DNA of 64,000 nt. Source: Bin87 sp965204685. GTDB taxonomy: Bacteria; Chloroflexota; Dehalococcoidia; Lucifugimonadales; UBA3495. Positions 1 through 8,441 of the stretch are shown here, one piece after another (within the stretch, counting starts at the first letter, position 1; each line of letters opens with the position of its first letter). The position numbers were made by a program, and so were the translations under genes. The stretch spans positions 2,728,001 through 2,792,000 of the forward strand of contig OZ242004.1 in the NCBI GenBank assembly GCA_965204685.1, given 5' to 3'. The notes beneath the pieces were generated by a model. It did not search any database and had not been told where the DNA came from. It saw nothing but the letters and a program-made list of their open reading frames with translations.

Positions 1-1
1 T

Positions 2-160
2 CTCGCCGCCGATGCCGTCCTGGTGTCCGCCGACGTTGCAGGATCCAACGCCGCCGCTTTGCGTGCCGCTGCTGATATTCGGTCCCGGGGAGGCGTCGCC
101 GTTCTGGACGTGGGCGGAAACGGCGCCCACGCCGATTTCAATCAGACGGTTACGGTGTAA
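2..160 (+). CDS. C-terminal end of a HisZ/HisS-like protein (partial)
   Basis: Only the last 52 residues are inside the window; the reading frame is open from the left edge to a TAA. The pattern DAVLVSAD, then ALRAAADIRSRGG, then VAVLDVGG resembles the Rossmann-like C-terminal domain of histidyl-tRNA synthetase and of HisZ, the regulatory subunit of short-form ATP phosphoribosyltransferase. It sits 15 bp upstream of hisG, which is a usual place for hisZ. The chain stops earlier than in HisS, and the hisG that follows is a long form that normally does not need HisZ, so the call is tentative. Confidence 0.4.
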   Translation, partial: LAADAVLVSADVAGSNAAALRAAADIRSRGGVAVLDVGGNGAHADFNQTVTV

Positions 161-175
161 ACACGGAGCATCGCC

Positions 176-1195
176 TTGAAACTGGTCATACCAAGCGACG
201 GCGAACTGGGCGAACCCACGATGAGGTTCCTGGCCTCCTGTGGCGTCAGGGTGAACCGGCCCAACTCTCGTCGCTACACCGGCTCCATCCCTTCCTTGCC
301 CGGCATCGACGTGCTCTTCCAGCGCACCGCCGACATCACCACCAAGGTCGAAGAGGGCAGCGCGGAGATGGGCATCACCGGTCTAGATCGGCTGATGGAA
401 TACCGCCACGATGACGACGCGGTGGTCCCGGTCATGGAAGACCTCGGCTTCGGCGGCTGCGATTACGTGTTGGCCGTGCCCGATTCCTGGCTTGACGTAA
501 CGTCCATCGACGACCTGGCGGATCTCGCCCTCGAGTTCCACGAACGCGGCCAGCAGTTGCGCATCGCTACCAAGTACCCGCGATTGCTGCGCCGCTATCT
601 GTTCGAGCGCGGCATCAACTACTTTACCCTCGTCCCAGCCAGCGGCACCCTGGAAGCTGCTCCCATCGCCGGCTACGCTGACCTCATCGCCGACCTGTCC
701 GCCACCGGAACCACGCTTCGCGAGAACCGTCTCAAGACCCTCGACGGCGGCACCATCCTCTCCTCCCAGGCCTGTCTCATCGCCAACCCGTCTGCGCTGG
801 CCCGATGTCCCGATGACCTCGAACTCGCCCGCTCTTTCACCGAGATGCTGGAGGCCCACCTCCGCGCCGACCCGTACTACCGCATCACCGCCAACGTCCA
901 GGGCCGTTCCGCCGAGGACGTCAGCGCCATGATTCTCGCGCGTCCCGAAATCGCCGGCATCCAGGGACCCACCGTCGCTCGCGTGTTCAGCGTCGAAGAG
1001 GAGGACTGGTACGCCGTCTCCCTGCTGATCCGCAAGAACCGCCTGCTGGACGCCGTTTCCCACCTGCGTGAGTGCGGTGGCGTGGACATTGCGGCCGCCC
1101 AGTTGTCGTACCTGTTCAAGGACGAGTCCCAAGCCTTCGCCGGTTTCATGGACCGCATCGCATCGCTGAACGGGCAGGGAGCCGATCATGCCTAA
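176..1195 (+). CDS. hisG: ATP phosphoribosyltransferase HisG
   Basis: Catalyses the first step of histidine synthesis, joining ATP and PRPP to give phosphoribosyl-ATP in the cytosol. The N-terminus (MKLVIPSDGELGEPTMRFL) and the PRPP-binding stretch (SGTLEAAPIAGYADLIADL, then TGTTLREN, residues about 158-185) are family hallmarks. At 339 residues it is long; the last 110 residues fit the C-terminal ACT-like regulatory domain that gives feedback inhibition by histidine in long HisG. The start is a TTG with an upstream CGGAG. The stop overlaps the next gene by 8 bp, so the genes are probably co-transcribed and coupled. Confidence 0.93.
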   Translation: MKLVIPSDGELGEPTMRFLASCGVRVNRPNSRRYTGSIPSLPGIDVLFQRTADITTKVEEGSAEMGITGLDRLMEYRHDDDAVVPVMEDLGFGGCDYVLAVPDSWLDVTSIDDLADLALEFHERGQQLRIATKYPRLLRRYLFERGINYFTLVPASGTLEAAPIAGYADLIADLSATGTTLRENRLKTLDGGTILSSQACLIANPSALARCPDDLELARSFTEMLEAHLRADPYYRITANVQGRSAEDVSAMILARPEIAGIQGPTVARVFSVEEEDWYAVSLLIRKNRLLDAVSHLRECGGVDIAAAQLSYLFKDESQAFAGFMDRIASLNGQGADHA

Positions 1196-1949
1196 CCTGC
1201 CCATGCACATCTACGTTTGCCAGCAAGTGGCCGTTGATCTGGACTGGGGCTACGTCCACGACCATCCCGGCGCTGCGTACCTCGGGTCGACTACGCCCGA
1301 TATCCGCGCCATGACCAAGTGGGACCGCGCCCGTACCCACTTCTCCGACCTGTCGGTCACCCACGTCGGCGCCGGCGTCGAGAAGATGTTCGAGCTGCAC
1401 CCGCACCTGGCCGGATCAAACAACGGCTTGTCTCCCCAGACCCGCTCCTTTCTCCTGGGTTACGTGAGCCATTTGGTCGCCGACGAGACGTGGATCACGA
1501 CCATGTTCCGCCCCCACTTCGCTCCCGATAGCCGTGTCACCGACACTGAAATCGAGTCCCACATCTGGGACCGCGCCCTCCAGCTCGACATGGATCGCGT
1601 GGTTCTCGACGAAAACGCCCGCCTTGTCGCCGAAAACGACGCCATCGCAGCGATGGATCAGATGCCGGCTCTGCAATTCCTGCAGGATGAGCTGATCGAC
1701 GAGTGGCGCGGTTGGGTTGCCCGTCTGCTCGGTTGGGATTTCACCTGGGAACGCCTCAAGCGTGCCCTCAATCGCATGTACCGCGACAACGATGAGGTGC
1801 AGCAGGTCGTGGACGGATTCCTGGAGAATATGCCCCAGAGCCTGGAGCGAGTGTACGAGCGCGTCCCCCGTGAACTCATCGACACCTACCGCCAACGGGT
1901 CATCGACGAAACCAAGGCCCAGGCCCGGGAGTACCTCAGTGCAACTTAA
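1188..1949 (+). CDS. Zinc-dependent phospholipase C-like protein inside the his operon
   Basis: 253 residues with the layout of the bacterial zinc-dependent phospholipase C / S1-P1 nuclease-like fold: an early His (PMHIYV), GSTTPDIRAM (Asp), THFSD, and GYVSHLVADETW (His and Asp). These match the metal ligands of the family (PF00882-like). No signal peptide is seen, so it is probably cytosolic. It overlaps hisG by 8 bp and the hisD start by 11 bp, so it is embedded in the operon. No histidine-pathway step needs such an enzyme; its substrate is unknown and hydrolase activity is inferred only from motifs. Confidence 0.65.
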   Translation: MPNLPMHIYVCQQVAVDLDWGYVHDHPGAAYLGSTTPDIRAMTKWDRARTHFSDLSVTHVGAGVEKMFELHPHLAGSNNGLSPQTRSFLLGYVSHLVADETWITTMFRPHFAPDSRVTDTEIESHIWDRALQLDMDRVVLDENARLVAENDAIAAMDQMPALQFLQDELIDEWRGWVARLLGWDFTWERLKRALNRMYRDNDEVQQVVDGFLENMPQSLERVYERVPRELIDTYRQRVIDETKAQAREYLSAT

Positions 1950-3285
1950 AATGGTGCGCGGGCTGTCCGCCGCCGAGTCGGTCTTGACCCGCATCGATCC
2001 TCTTGATCTCTCGTCCCTGCCCAAGCCCGTGCTACAGCGCACTCGGGATCTCTTTGGCGCGAAGGCGACGCCCGAGTCGTCCGTCCTGCAGATGCTACGC
2101 GACGTTCGCGCCGAAGGCGACGCCGCCGTGCGCCGCTACGCCAACCTACTGGATGGCGCGGAGTTGGACGACCTGCAAGTCTCCGAATCCGACCTGGAAT
2201 CCGCGTGGGACTCCACTCCCGATGATCTCAAGCGCGCCCTCGAGTTAGCCGCCCGCCGCATCACCGAATTCCACGAAGCCACGTTGCCCCGCGACTGGGT
2301 TGACCTCGGCGGTGGCCTGGGCGAACTGGTGCGACCCCTGGAGCGCGTCGGCTTGTACGCCCCCGGCGGCACTGCGGCCTACCCGTCCACCGTCCTGATG
2401 ACCGCCATTCCCGCCCGCGTTGCCGGCGTCAGCGAGGTGGTGCTGGCCACTCCCCGCCGCGGCAATGAGCCGCTTAACACCACCGTCCTCGCTGCCGCCC
2501 GCATCGCCGGCGTCGATGCGGTTTACCAGGCCGGAGGCGTACCCGCCATCGGCGCTCTGGCCTACGGCACCGAGTCCATCCGCAAGGTCGACAAGATCTG
2601 CGGCCCCGGCAATGTTTTCGTGGCCTACGCTAAGCGCATGGTCCAAGGCCAGGTGGACATCGACGGCGTGTTCGGCCCCACCGAAACCATCCTGCTCGCC
2701 GATCAGACCGCCAATCCAGTCTTCTGCGCCGCTGATCTCATTGCCCAGGCCGAGCACGACCCCATGGCCTCGGCCATCCTCGTCACCGACTCGCAAAACC
2801 TGATCGACGCGGTGGAAGCGGAGTTGGACTCCCAAATCGCCGGCAACCCCCGCGCCGAGACCATCCGCCATTCCCTCGAACGCCAGGGCTGCATCGTCGT
2901 CGTCGATGACTTTGACGAGGCCATTGCCGTCGCCAATCACATCGCTCCCGAGCACCTCTGCCTTATGGTCGCGGACCCATGGGCCTGGGCCGGACAGGTA
3001 CGCAACGCTGGCGGCCTGTTCCTCGGCGAGTTTTCGCCCGAGGTCATGGGCGACTACATCGCCGGCCCGTCCCACGTAATGCCTACCGGAGGAACGGCGC
3101 GGTTCAGCTCCGCCCTCAGCGTCCACCACTTCCTGCGCACCATGCCCGTAGTCGGCCTCAGCCCCCAGCGGTTCATCGACCTCGGTGCCGCCGCCGTCCG
3201 CATCGCCGAGGCCGAGGGCTTGCCCGGCCACGCCGGCGCAGTGCAGGCTCGCCTTGACCACATCGCCGCCACGCAAACCCGCTAA
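1939..3285 (+). CDS. hisD: Histidinol dehydrogenase HisD
   Basis: Carries out the last two oxidation steps from L-histidinol to L-histidine using NAD and a zinc ion. Diagnostic stretches are PGGTAAYPSTVLM, AGGVPAIGALAYGT, KICGPGNVFVAYAK, GPTETILLAD, AQAEHDP, HIAPEHL and GDYIAGPSHVMPTGG, which carry the catalytic Glu/His and zinc-binding residues. Start: a GTG at 1939 with a GGGAG nine bases upstream is preferred; ATG 1951 is an alternative. The length (448 residues) is normal for the family. Confidence 0.93.
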   Translation: MQLKMVRGLSAAESVLTRIDPLDLSSLPKPVLQRTRDLFGAKATPESSVLQMLRDVRAEGDAAVRRYANLLDGAELDDLQVSESDLESAWDSTPDDLKRALELAARRITEFHEATLPRDWVDLGGGLGELVRPLERVGLYAPGGTAAYPSTVLMTAIPARVAGVSEVVLATPRRGNEPLNTTVLAAARIAGVDAVYQAGGVPAIGALAYGTESIRKVDKICGPGNVFVAYAKRMVQGQVDIDGVFGPTETILLADQTANPVFCAADLIAQAEHDPMASAILVTDSQNLIDAVEAELDSQIAGNPRAETIRHSLERQGCIVVVDDFDEAIAVANHIAPEHLCLMVADPWAWAGQVRNAGGLFLGEFSPEVMGDYIAGPSHVMPTGGTARFSSALSVHHFLRTMPVVGLSPQRFIDLGAAAVRIAEAEGLPGHAGAVQARLDHIAATQTR

Positions 3286-3305
3286 CGCACTTGGAACGTC
3301 TGCTC

Positions 3306-4400
3306 ATGCCTGACATTGAAGACCTGCTCCTCCCCCACATCAGTCGCTTGAAGACCTACCAGGGCGTGTCCCCCAGCGAAACGCTGGCCGAGGAGGCGGG
3401 TATCCCCCTGGAACAGGTCATCCGCCTGAACGGCAACGAGAATCCCTACGGCCCATCACCTCAGGTGGCCGAAGCGTTGGGGAGTTTCCGCGACTACAAT
3501 CATTACCCCGACCCCGCCCAACGCCGACTACGCGAGGCCCTGTCCGACTACCTCGGCGTCCCCGAGGACAACATCGTCGCCGGCAACGGCAGCGACGAGA
3601 TCATCGACCTCCTGATGCGTATGTTCCTGGCGCCAGGAGATGAGATCATCATTCCCGTGCCGACCTTTGGCATGTACTCCTTCTCTGCTGACGTTGCCGG
3701 GGCCACTGCGGTCTCCGTCCCCCGCGACGAAAACTTCGACATCGACATCGAGGCCATCCAGGGCGCCATCACCACGCGCACCAAGGCGATTTTCTTCCCG
3801 ACGCCCAATAACCCCACCGGCAACGTGGTCACCGAAGCCCAGGCCCGCGCTCTGCTCGACACGGGCCTGCTGGTCGTTTCCGACGAGGCCTACTATGACT
3901 TCTGCGGCCAAACCCTGATGCCATTGCTGTCCGAGTACCGGAACCTCGTCGTCCTGCGGACCTTCAGCAAGTGGGCCGGCCTGGCCGGCCTCCGCATCGG
4001 CGCCGGCGCCATGGATGCCGAACTGGCCGCCACCATGATGGGGATGAAGCCGCCGTACAACGTCAACCTCGCGGCCGAAGTCGCCCTCCTGGCCTCTTTG
4101 TCCGACACCGCCCACCTCTTGGACCGCGTCGACGCCATCGTCAAGGAGCGCGGCCGCATGTACCGGCTGCTGTGCGAGATCCCGGGCATCACGGTCTGGC
4201 CATCCCAGGCGAACTTCATCCTCTGCAAGATGCCCGACGGGCGCGGCTTGGAAGTGTACGAAGCCATGTGCCGCCGCGGCGTGTTCCTGCGCTACTTCGA
4301 CAACGAACTCCTGCGCGACTACATCCGCTCCAGCGTCGGCAAACCCGAGGAGACGGACGCCGTGGTTGCCGGTTTCCGCGCCGTCCTCGGGGTGGACTAG
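3306..4400 (+). CDS. hisC: Histidinol-phosphate aminotransferase HisC
   Basis: PLP-dependent class I/II aminotransferase that makes histidinol phosphate from imidazole acetol phosphate and glutamate. Visible motifs: NENPYGPSP near the N-terminus, GNGSDEIIDLL (phosphate-binding loop), PNNPTG, SDEAYYDF, the PLP lysine in TFSKWAGLAGLRIG, and the C-terminal arginine in YIRSSVG. ATG 3306 is chosen, with GGAA nine bases upstream; a TTG at 3291 would add five residues. It lies 20 bp after hisD and one base before hisB. Confidence 0.92.
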   Translation: MPDIEDLLLPHISRLKTYQGVSPSETLAEEAGIPLEQVIRLNGNENPYGPSPQVAEALGSFRDYNHYPDPAQRRLREALSDYLGVPEDNIVAGNGSDEIIDLLMRMFLAPGDEIIIPVPTFGMYSFSADVAGATAVSVPRDENFDIDIEAIQGAITTRTKAIFFPTPNNPTGNVVTEAQARALLDTGLLVVSDEAYYDFCGQTLMPLLSEYRNLVVLRTFSKWAGLAGLRIGAGAMDAELAATMMGMKPPYNVNLAAEVALLASLSDTAHLLDRVDAIVKERGRMYRLLCEIPGITVWPSQANFILCKMPDGRGLEVYEAMCRRGVFLRYFDNELLRDYIRSSVGKPEETDAVVAGFRAVLGVD

Positions 4401-4401
4401 C

Positions 4402-5016
4402 ATGACCGCCCCTGATCCAGCCGCGCGCACCGCGACTCTGGAGAGAGCCACCGCCGAAACGAGCATCTCCATATCCGTGGACCTGGATGGCCAGGGTCGA
4501 TATGACGTCGACACCGGCAATGGCTTTCTCGACCACATGGTCAGCCAGATCGCGCGCCATGGCCTGTTCGACATTGCCTTGAAAGCCGAGGGCGATACCC
4601 ACGTTGGTTGGCACCATCTGGTCGAGGACACCGCAATCATGCTGGGCCGCGCTTTCGGCCAGGCCCTGGGCGAGCCGCGCGGCATCCGTCGCATGGGACA
4701 CGCCATCGTTCCCCTGGACGAGACGTTGGTGATGGTGGCCGTCGACTGGAGCGGGCGCCCCTACGTCGCCGTCGACACCACCCTCAACGACAGCATGGTC
4801 GAGACCCTTTCCGGCGACCTCGTGGCTCACTTCCTGGAGTCCTTCGCCATCGAGGCGCGCATCAACCTGCACGCCCGGGTGCTGGCCGGCGTCAGCCCCC
4901 ATCACAAGGCCGAAGCCCTCTGCAAGGCATTGGCCCGCGCCCTCCGCGACGCCGTTGAACCCGATCCACGCACCGCCGGCCAAGTCCCCAGCACCAAGGG
5001 GACGCTGGATGCGTGA
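4402..5016 (+). CDS. hisB: Imidazoleglycerol-phosphate dehydratase HisB
   Basis: Removes water from imidazoleglycerol phosphate to give imidazole acetol phosphate. 204 residues, the monofunctional size with no N-terminal phosphatase. Metal-binding motifs are visible: FLDHM, HHLVEDTAIMLG, LDE, and SPHHKAEALCKA. The end (PSTKGTLDA) is typical. It starts one base after the hisC stop. The operon ends here in this window; hisA, hisF, hisH and hisI are not present. Confidence 0.93.
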   Translation: MTAPDPAARTATLERATAETSISISVDLDGQGRYDVDTGNGFLDHMVSQIARHGLFDIALKAEGDTHVGWHHLVEDTAIMLGRAFGQALGEPRGIRRMGHAIVPLDETLVMVAVDWSGRPYVAVDTTLNDSMVETLSGDLVAHFLESFAIEARINLHARVLAGVSPHHKAEALCKALARALRDAVEPDPRTAGQVPSTKGTLDA

Positions 5017-5019
5017 CGG

Positions 5020-5025
5020 TATAAT
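5020..5025 (+). promoter_or_regulatory. Consensus -10 box, probably leaderless promoter
   Basis: A perfect TATAAT ends six bases before the GTG start at 5032, so transcription would begin at or next to the start codon. No good -35 box is seen at 16-18 bp spacing, and no Shine-Dalgarno sequence lies between box and start, which supports a leaderless message. Confidence 0.5.
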
Positions 5026-5031
5026 GTAGCG

Positions 5032-5550
5032 GTGCCGGTGGAATCCAGGTCTGTGGTCTGGAACAACGTCAAATTCTATGTCCTGGCCTTTGCTATCGTT
5101 CTGGCCGGGTCCCTGATTTCCACCGGATTACAACTGTTGGAGAGCCTGTTCCCGGAAATCCATCCGCTGAACAAACTGGCCGCTAACCTGTCCGGCGTGA
5201 CATTGGGAGGTGTAATGATGGTCCTGGCATTCTTGAGAGACAGTCGATTAGACGAAGAGCGCCGGCGCGCCGAAAACGCGCAGCTCGAGGCGAAAAACGC
5301 CCAAGAGCAAGCCAAAACTGCGCAGAAAGAAGCCAAAAGCGCCCAAGAGCTGGCTCAAAGCGCCCAGCAGGAAGCCGAGATGCAACGTCAGCGGGCTGAG
5401 GCGGAACGCCTCCGCGCCGACCGGGCCGAAGCCGAATTGCAGCGCGTGCTCTCCCGATACCAGGCCGGCGACCTGATCGCGCGCATTCGCCGGCTTGAAG
5501 AACTCTACGGCATAGATACCGATGACGACGATAACCGCACCGTCGAATAA
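5032..5550 (+). CDS. Membrane-anchored coiled-coil protein, function unknown
   Basis: 172 residues. Two hydrophobic segments (about 14-36 and 50-66) are followed by a long alanine/glutamate/glutamine coiled coil (about 70-145) built from AQ-E-A-K type repeats, then an acidic tail. It looks like a membrane-tethered coiled-coil protein of unknown role. The start is GTG at 5032, directly behind a TATAAT box. No enzyme motif is visible. Confidence 0.7.
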   Translation: MPVESRSVVWNNVKFYVLAFAIVLAGSLISTGLQLLESLFPEIHPLNKLAANLSGVTLGGVMMVLAFLRDSRLDEERRRAENAQLEAKNAQEQAKTAQKEAKSAQELAQSAQQEAEMQRQRAEAERLRADRAEAELQRVLSRYQAGDLIARIRRLEELYGIDTDDDDNRTVE

Positions 5551-5555
5551 TCGAG

Positions 5556-5561
5556 TATAAT
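5556..5561 (+). promoter_or_regulatory. Consensus -10 box upstream of a small gene
   Basis: TATAAT located 44 bp before the ATG at 5606. The matching -35 region is weak. It lies just after the stop of the preceding coiled-coil gene and gives the next small gene its own promoter. Confidence 0.4.
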
Positions 5562-5605
5562 GAGACTGACTACGGTGGCTTGACCAAGCGCTAACCGGGG
5601 GAACC

Positions 5606-5878
5606 ATGACTATCATTCACAGCGGAGTTAATCAGTTCAACCGGGTCCTCGTGAATGTCCTGGACAAGCCCTTTGTGGCCCGCGTATTGTCCCCGTTCCA
5701 GCCCATCGCCAACACGCTGACCAGCCGCTACCTCAACTACGCGATGCCCGGCGACTGCCCTCCGTCATCGTCTCCCGTCGCCTACACCATCATCGACGCC
5801 GACGGCAATACCAGGTGGAGCGGCGACACGGCTGAACTCAACGAAAACCCTGAGCACCGCCATCGTAACCCACGCTGA
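5606..5878 (+). CDS. Small hypothetical protein
   Basis: 90 residues, no recognised domain. ATG 5606 has a strong GGGGGA ribosome-binding site just upstream and a TATAAT box 44 bp away. The middle has a mildly hydrophobic stretch (VLSPFQPIANTL). The gene is followed 24 bp later by a clear intrinsic terminator, which makes a self-contained transcription unit and supports it being real. Confidence 0.5.
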   Translation: MTIIHSGVNQFNRVLVNVLDKPFVARVLSPFQPIANTLTSRYLNYAMPGDCPPSSSPVAYTIIDADGNTRWSGDTAELNENPEHRHRNPR

Positions 5879-5901
5879 GGCGACGACCCCAGGCAAAATG
5901 A

Positions 5902-5929
5902 AGCCCTCCCAATCACGGGGAGGGCTTTT
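5902..5929 (+). terminator. Intrinsic terminator
   Basis: Perfect 9-bp stem (AGCCCTCCC with GGGAGGGCT), 7-base loop, followed by TTTT. It ends the 5606 gene and lies just before the convergent crotonase gene. Confidence 0.8.
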
Positions 5930-5951
5930 GTATCTGATGCGGAGGTTCCGC

Positions 5952-6812
5952 CTACGCGCCACGTACCGGTCGTCCCCGGCGGGCCAGGAAGTCCGGGAAC
6001 GCTTCTTCCGCCAGGGTCCCCCGCAGCACATTGGTGGTGAAGTCCTTCTCATTCATCCATTGCTGCTCGAGGCTCTGGCCTTTGTGCTGTAGCAGCAGCC
6101 GCTTGATGCCGATCACCGACGGCGTGTCGTTGGTGGCGATCTCGGTAGCCACTTCCATCGTCTTCTGCCGCAGCCGGTAGGTCGGCACCAGGTGGTTGAG
6201 CAGCCCGATACGGTAGGCCTCTTCCGCTTCCACGATCCTGGCCGTGAACAGCAGTTCCTTCGCCTGCGGCCAGCCCACCTGGTTGGTCAGCGTCCACGTC
6301 GAGTTGATCCGGCCGTACGCTGCCGCCAAGAACCGGAACCGGGCCGCGTCCGACCCGATGCGGATGTCCAGCGACGATGACAGCACTGCCCCGCCGCCGT
6401 AGGCCAGCCCGTTGATCATCCCGATTACGGGCTTGTCCGAGGCGCTGACCTCGTATCCGCCTCGTTGCCGCCGGGTGGAGCGTTCGTCCATGCCTTCCCG
6501 GGTCAGCGTGCCCGCGTTGAGCGCGGCCTGGTCCTCCCGCTGCTCGTGGATATCGCCGCCGGCGGTAAACGCCGGAACTCGCGGGTGAGTGTCCGCGCCC
6601 GTGATTACGATGCACCCGATCTCCGGATCTTCGTTGGCGCACCGCACCGCGTCGTGAAGCTCTTCCGTCAGCTGCCGGTTCATGGCGTTGAGCACTTCCG
6701 GCCGGTTCATGGTTAGAAACGCCACGTGCCCCACCACTTCGCGGCGCCGGTCGCCGCTGCCTTCCCACTTGGAGACACGTTCTTTGTCGGACAGAATGTA
6801 CTGGTAAGCCAT
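5952..6812 (-). CDS. Enoyl-CoA hydratase/isomerase (crotonase) family protein
   Basis: 286 residues of the crotonase superfamily. Signature elements: VAFLTMNRPEVLNAMN (start of fold), TAGGDIHEQ (oxyanion-hole loop), and MINGLAYGGGAVLSSSLDIRIG. The C-terminal helix has the usual form. It could hydrate or isomerise enoyl-CoAs or perform a related acyl-CoA reaction; the exact substrate cannot be read. ATG 6812 has AGGAGAG nine bases upstream; an earlier ATG at 6842 lacks a site. A separate promoter lies upstream. Confidence 0.85.
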   Translation of the reverse strand: MAYQYILSDKERVSKWEGSGDRRREVVGHVAFLTMNRPEVLNAMNRQLTEELHDAVRCANEDPEIGCIVITGADTHPRVPAFTAGGDIHEQREDQAALNAGTLTREGMDERSTRRQRGGYEVSASDKPVIGMINGLAYGGGAVLSSSLDIRIGSDAARFRFLAAAYGRINSTWTLTNQVGWPQAKELLFTARIVEAEEAYRIGLLNHLVPTYRLRQKTMEVATEIATNDTPSVIGIKRLLLQHKGQSLEQQWMNEKDFTTNVLRGTLAEEAFPDFLARRGRPVRGA

Positions 6813-6850
6813 GGAAGTAGTCTCTCCTGTTGCGCTGTTCAAGTGGCCGC

Positions 6851-6880
6851 ATTGTATGGGCAGCCGCCGGCCCTAGTCAA
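6851..6880 (-). promoter_or_regulatory. Promoter of the crotonase gene
   Basis: On the minus strand TTGACT and TACAAT are separated by 18 bp. The -10 ends about 38 bp before the ATG at 6812. It is back to back with the nfeD promoter, forming a divergent promoter pair. Confidence 0.6.
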
Positions 6881-6889
6881 ACTAGACGA

Positions 6890-6919
6890 TTGACATACCA
6901 TCCCGTCGCCCGCGATCAT
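6890..6919 (+). promoter_or_regulatory. Promoter of nfeD
   Basis: A perfect TTGACA -35 box at 6890 and a poorer GATCAT at 18-bp spacing, 19 bp before the ATG at 6938. Confidence 0.45.
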
Positions 6920-6937
6920 GTCCTCAGGTGCCAGCCC

Positions 6938-8386
6938 ATGTTTTCCATCACTGTCAACCGCCGCTCGGTGCGCCCTGTCGTGAGGCGATGGGCGGTGCTG
7001 GTGACCTGCGCCCTCTTCGTCTGCCTCGGCGTGTTCGGCTTGGTCGGACCTGACGGCAGCGTCGGCGCCCAGGCGGACACTGTCCTCAACCTGCGGATCG
7101 AAAAAACCATCAGCCCGGTCAAGGTCCGCGTAATCCAGCGGGCCGTAACGCGCGCCGACGAGACCGGGGCCCAGCTACTGATCATTGGTTTGGACACCCC
7201 GGGCGGCCTGTACGACAGCACCCGCGAAATTGTCGAAATCCTTCTTGGCTCTCCCGTACCCGTCGCCGTGTTCGTCTCGCCGCGGGGTGCCCAGGCCGGC
7301 TCGGCCGGAACGTTCATCACCGCGGCCGGCCACGTCGCCGCCATGACCCCGGGCTCCAACATCGGGGCTGCCACTCCCGTTTCCGGATCCGGAGAAGAAA
7401 TAAGCGAGACCCTGGCCGACAAGGTCACTAACGACGCTGCCGCCCTCATTCGCGCCATCGCCGAGGAGCGCGGCCGCAACCCCGACGCACTGGAGGAAAC
7501 CGTCCGCTCCGCCGCTTCTTACAGCGCCAGCGAGGCTTTGGAGGCAGACATTATCGACCTGATCGCCGATGACATCCCCGCGCTCCTCGTCGCCTTGGAC
7601 GGCCGGACCGTGGTAACCATCGCTGGCGAGCAAACGCTGCAACTCACCGGCGTTGAGGTCCGGGAACTCAAGATGCAGTGGCGGGAGCGTTTCGTCGACT
7701 TCATCTCCAATCCCAACATCGCCTTTCTGCTTCTGACCCTGGGCAGCCTCGGCCTTATTTTCGAGATGCTGACCCCGGGCGCCATCGGCCCTGGCGTCGC
7801 CGGGATCATCTGCCTGGGCCTGGGTTTTCTGGCCCTGGGCAATCTCCCCTTCAACTGGGCCGGCGTGGCGTTCATCCTCCTGGCAATCGTTTTGGCCGCC
7901 CTGGAGATCTTCGTGTCGGGGTTCGGCGCTTTAGGTATCGGCGCTGCGGTGAGCCTCGTGGTCGGTGGGTTATTGCTCTTTGGCGACTTCGGTGGAGGGC
8001 GCATTTCTCCTCCCAGTTTCCCCACGGTGTCGGTAAACCGTTGGGTCTTGGTCGGCGTTGGCGGGGTATTGCTGTCCATCGCCGGCTATCTCGCCTACGA
8101 GGTGATGATGTCCCGTACGGGCCGACGGCGCGGCGCCAGCCGGGGCGAGAGCGGCGGCACGGACGGACGGAGTTCGCCCGGTAGTCTCGTCGGGCAGACC
8201 GGCGTGGTCACGTCCGCGCTCCAACCTCGAGGCGTCGTGGCCTTGGCCGACGAGACCTGGTCCAGCGTGAGCAACGACGGCCTTACTATCCCGGCCGGAC
8301 GCCGCGTGCGCGTGGTCGCCGTGAACGGCCTGCTGCTCACCGTTGAGGCCGAGGGCGGTCCCGCCGCCATTGAAGGCCAGGAATGA
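6938..8386 (+). CDS. nfeD: NfeD-type membrane-bound serine protease (ClpP class)
   Basis: 482 residues. An N-terminal signal anchor (about 17-37) leads to an extracytoplasmic ClpP-like protease domain with GLDTPGG, the catalytic Ser122 in AQAGSAGT and a Lys162 in DKVTNDAA, the Ser-Lys dyad of this family. Several membrane segments follow (about 238-370), then a soluble OB-fold NfeD domain (LVGQTGVV ... VRVVAVNGLLLTVE). The family cleaves hydrophobic regions of stomatin-like proteins in archaea. The next gene is the slipin partner, 55 bp downstream, as in most genomes. ATG 6938 is used because the signal anchor begins there. Confidence 0.88.
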   Translation: MFSITVNRRSVRPVVRRWAVLVTCALFVCLGVFGLVGPDGSVGAQADTVLNLRIEKTISPVKVRVIQRAVTRADETGAQLLIIGLDTPGGLYDSTREIVEILLGSPVPVAVFVSPRGAQAGSAGTFITAAGHVAAMTPGSNIGAATPVSGSGEEISETLADKVTNDAAALIRAIAEERGRNPDALEETVRSAASYSASEALEADIIDLIADDIPALLVALDGRTVVTIAGEQTLQLTGVEVRELKMQWRERFVDFISNPNIAFLLLTLGSLGLIFEMLTPGAIGPGVAGIICLGLGFLALGNLPFNWAGVAFILLAIVLAALEIFVSGFGALGIGAAVSLVVGGLLLFGDFGGGRISPPSFPTVSVNRWVLVGVGGVLLSIAGYLAYEVMMSRTGRRRGASRGESGGTDGRSSPGSLVGQTGVVTSALQPRGVVALADETWSSVSNDGLTIPAGRRVRVVAVNGLLLTVEAEGGPAAIEGQE

Positions 8387-8441
8387 TGCTAGAATGATCT
8401 CGAGAGCCCAGAACACGCCGATCCGATAAGGAGGCATCAGC

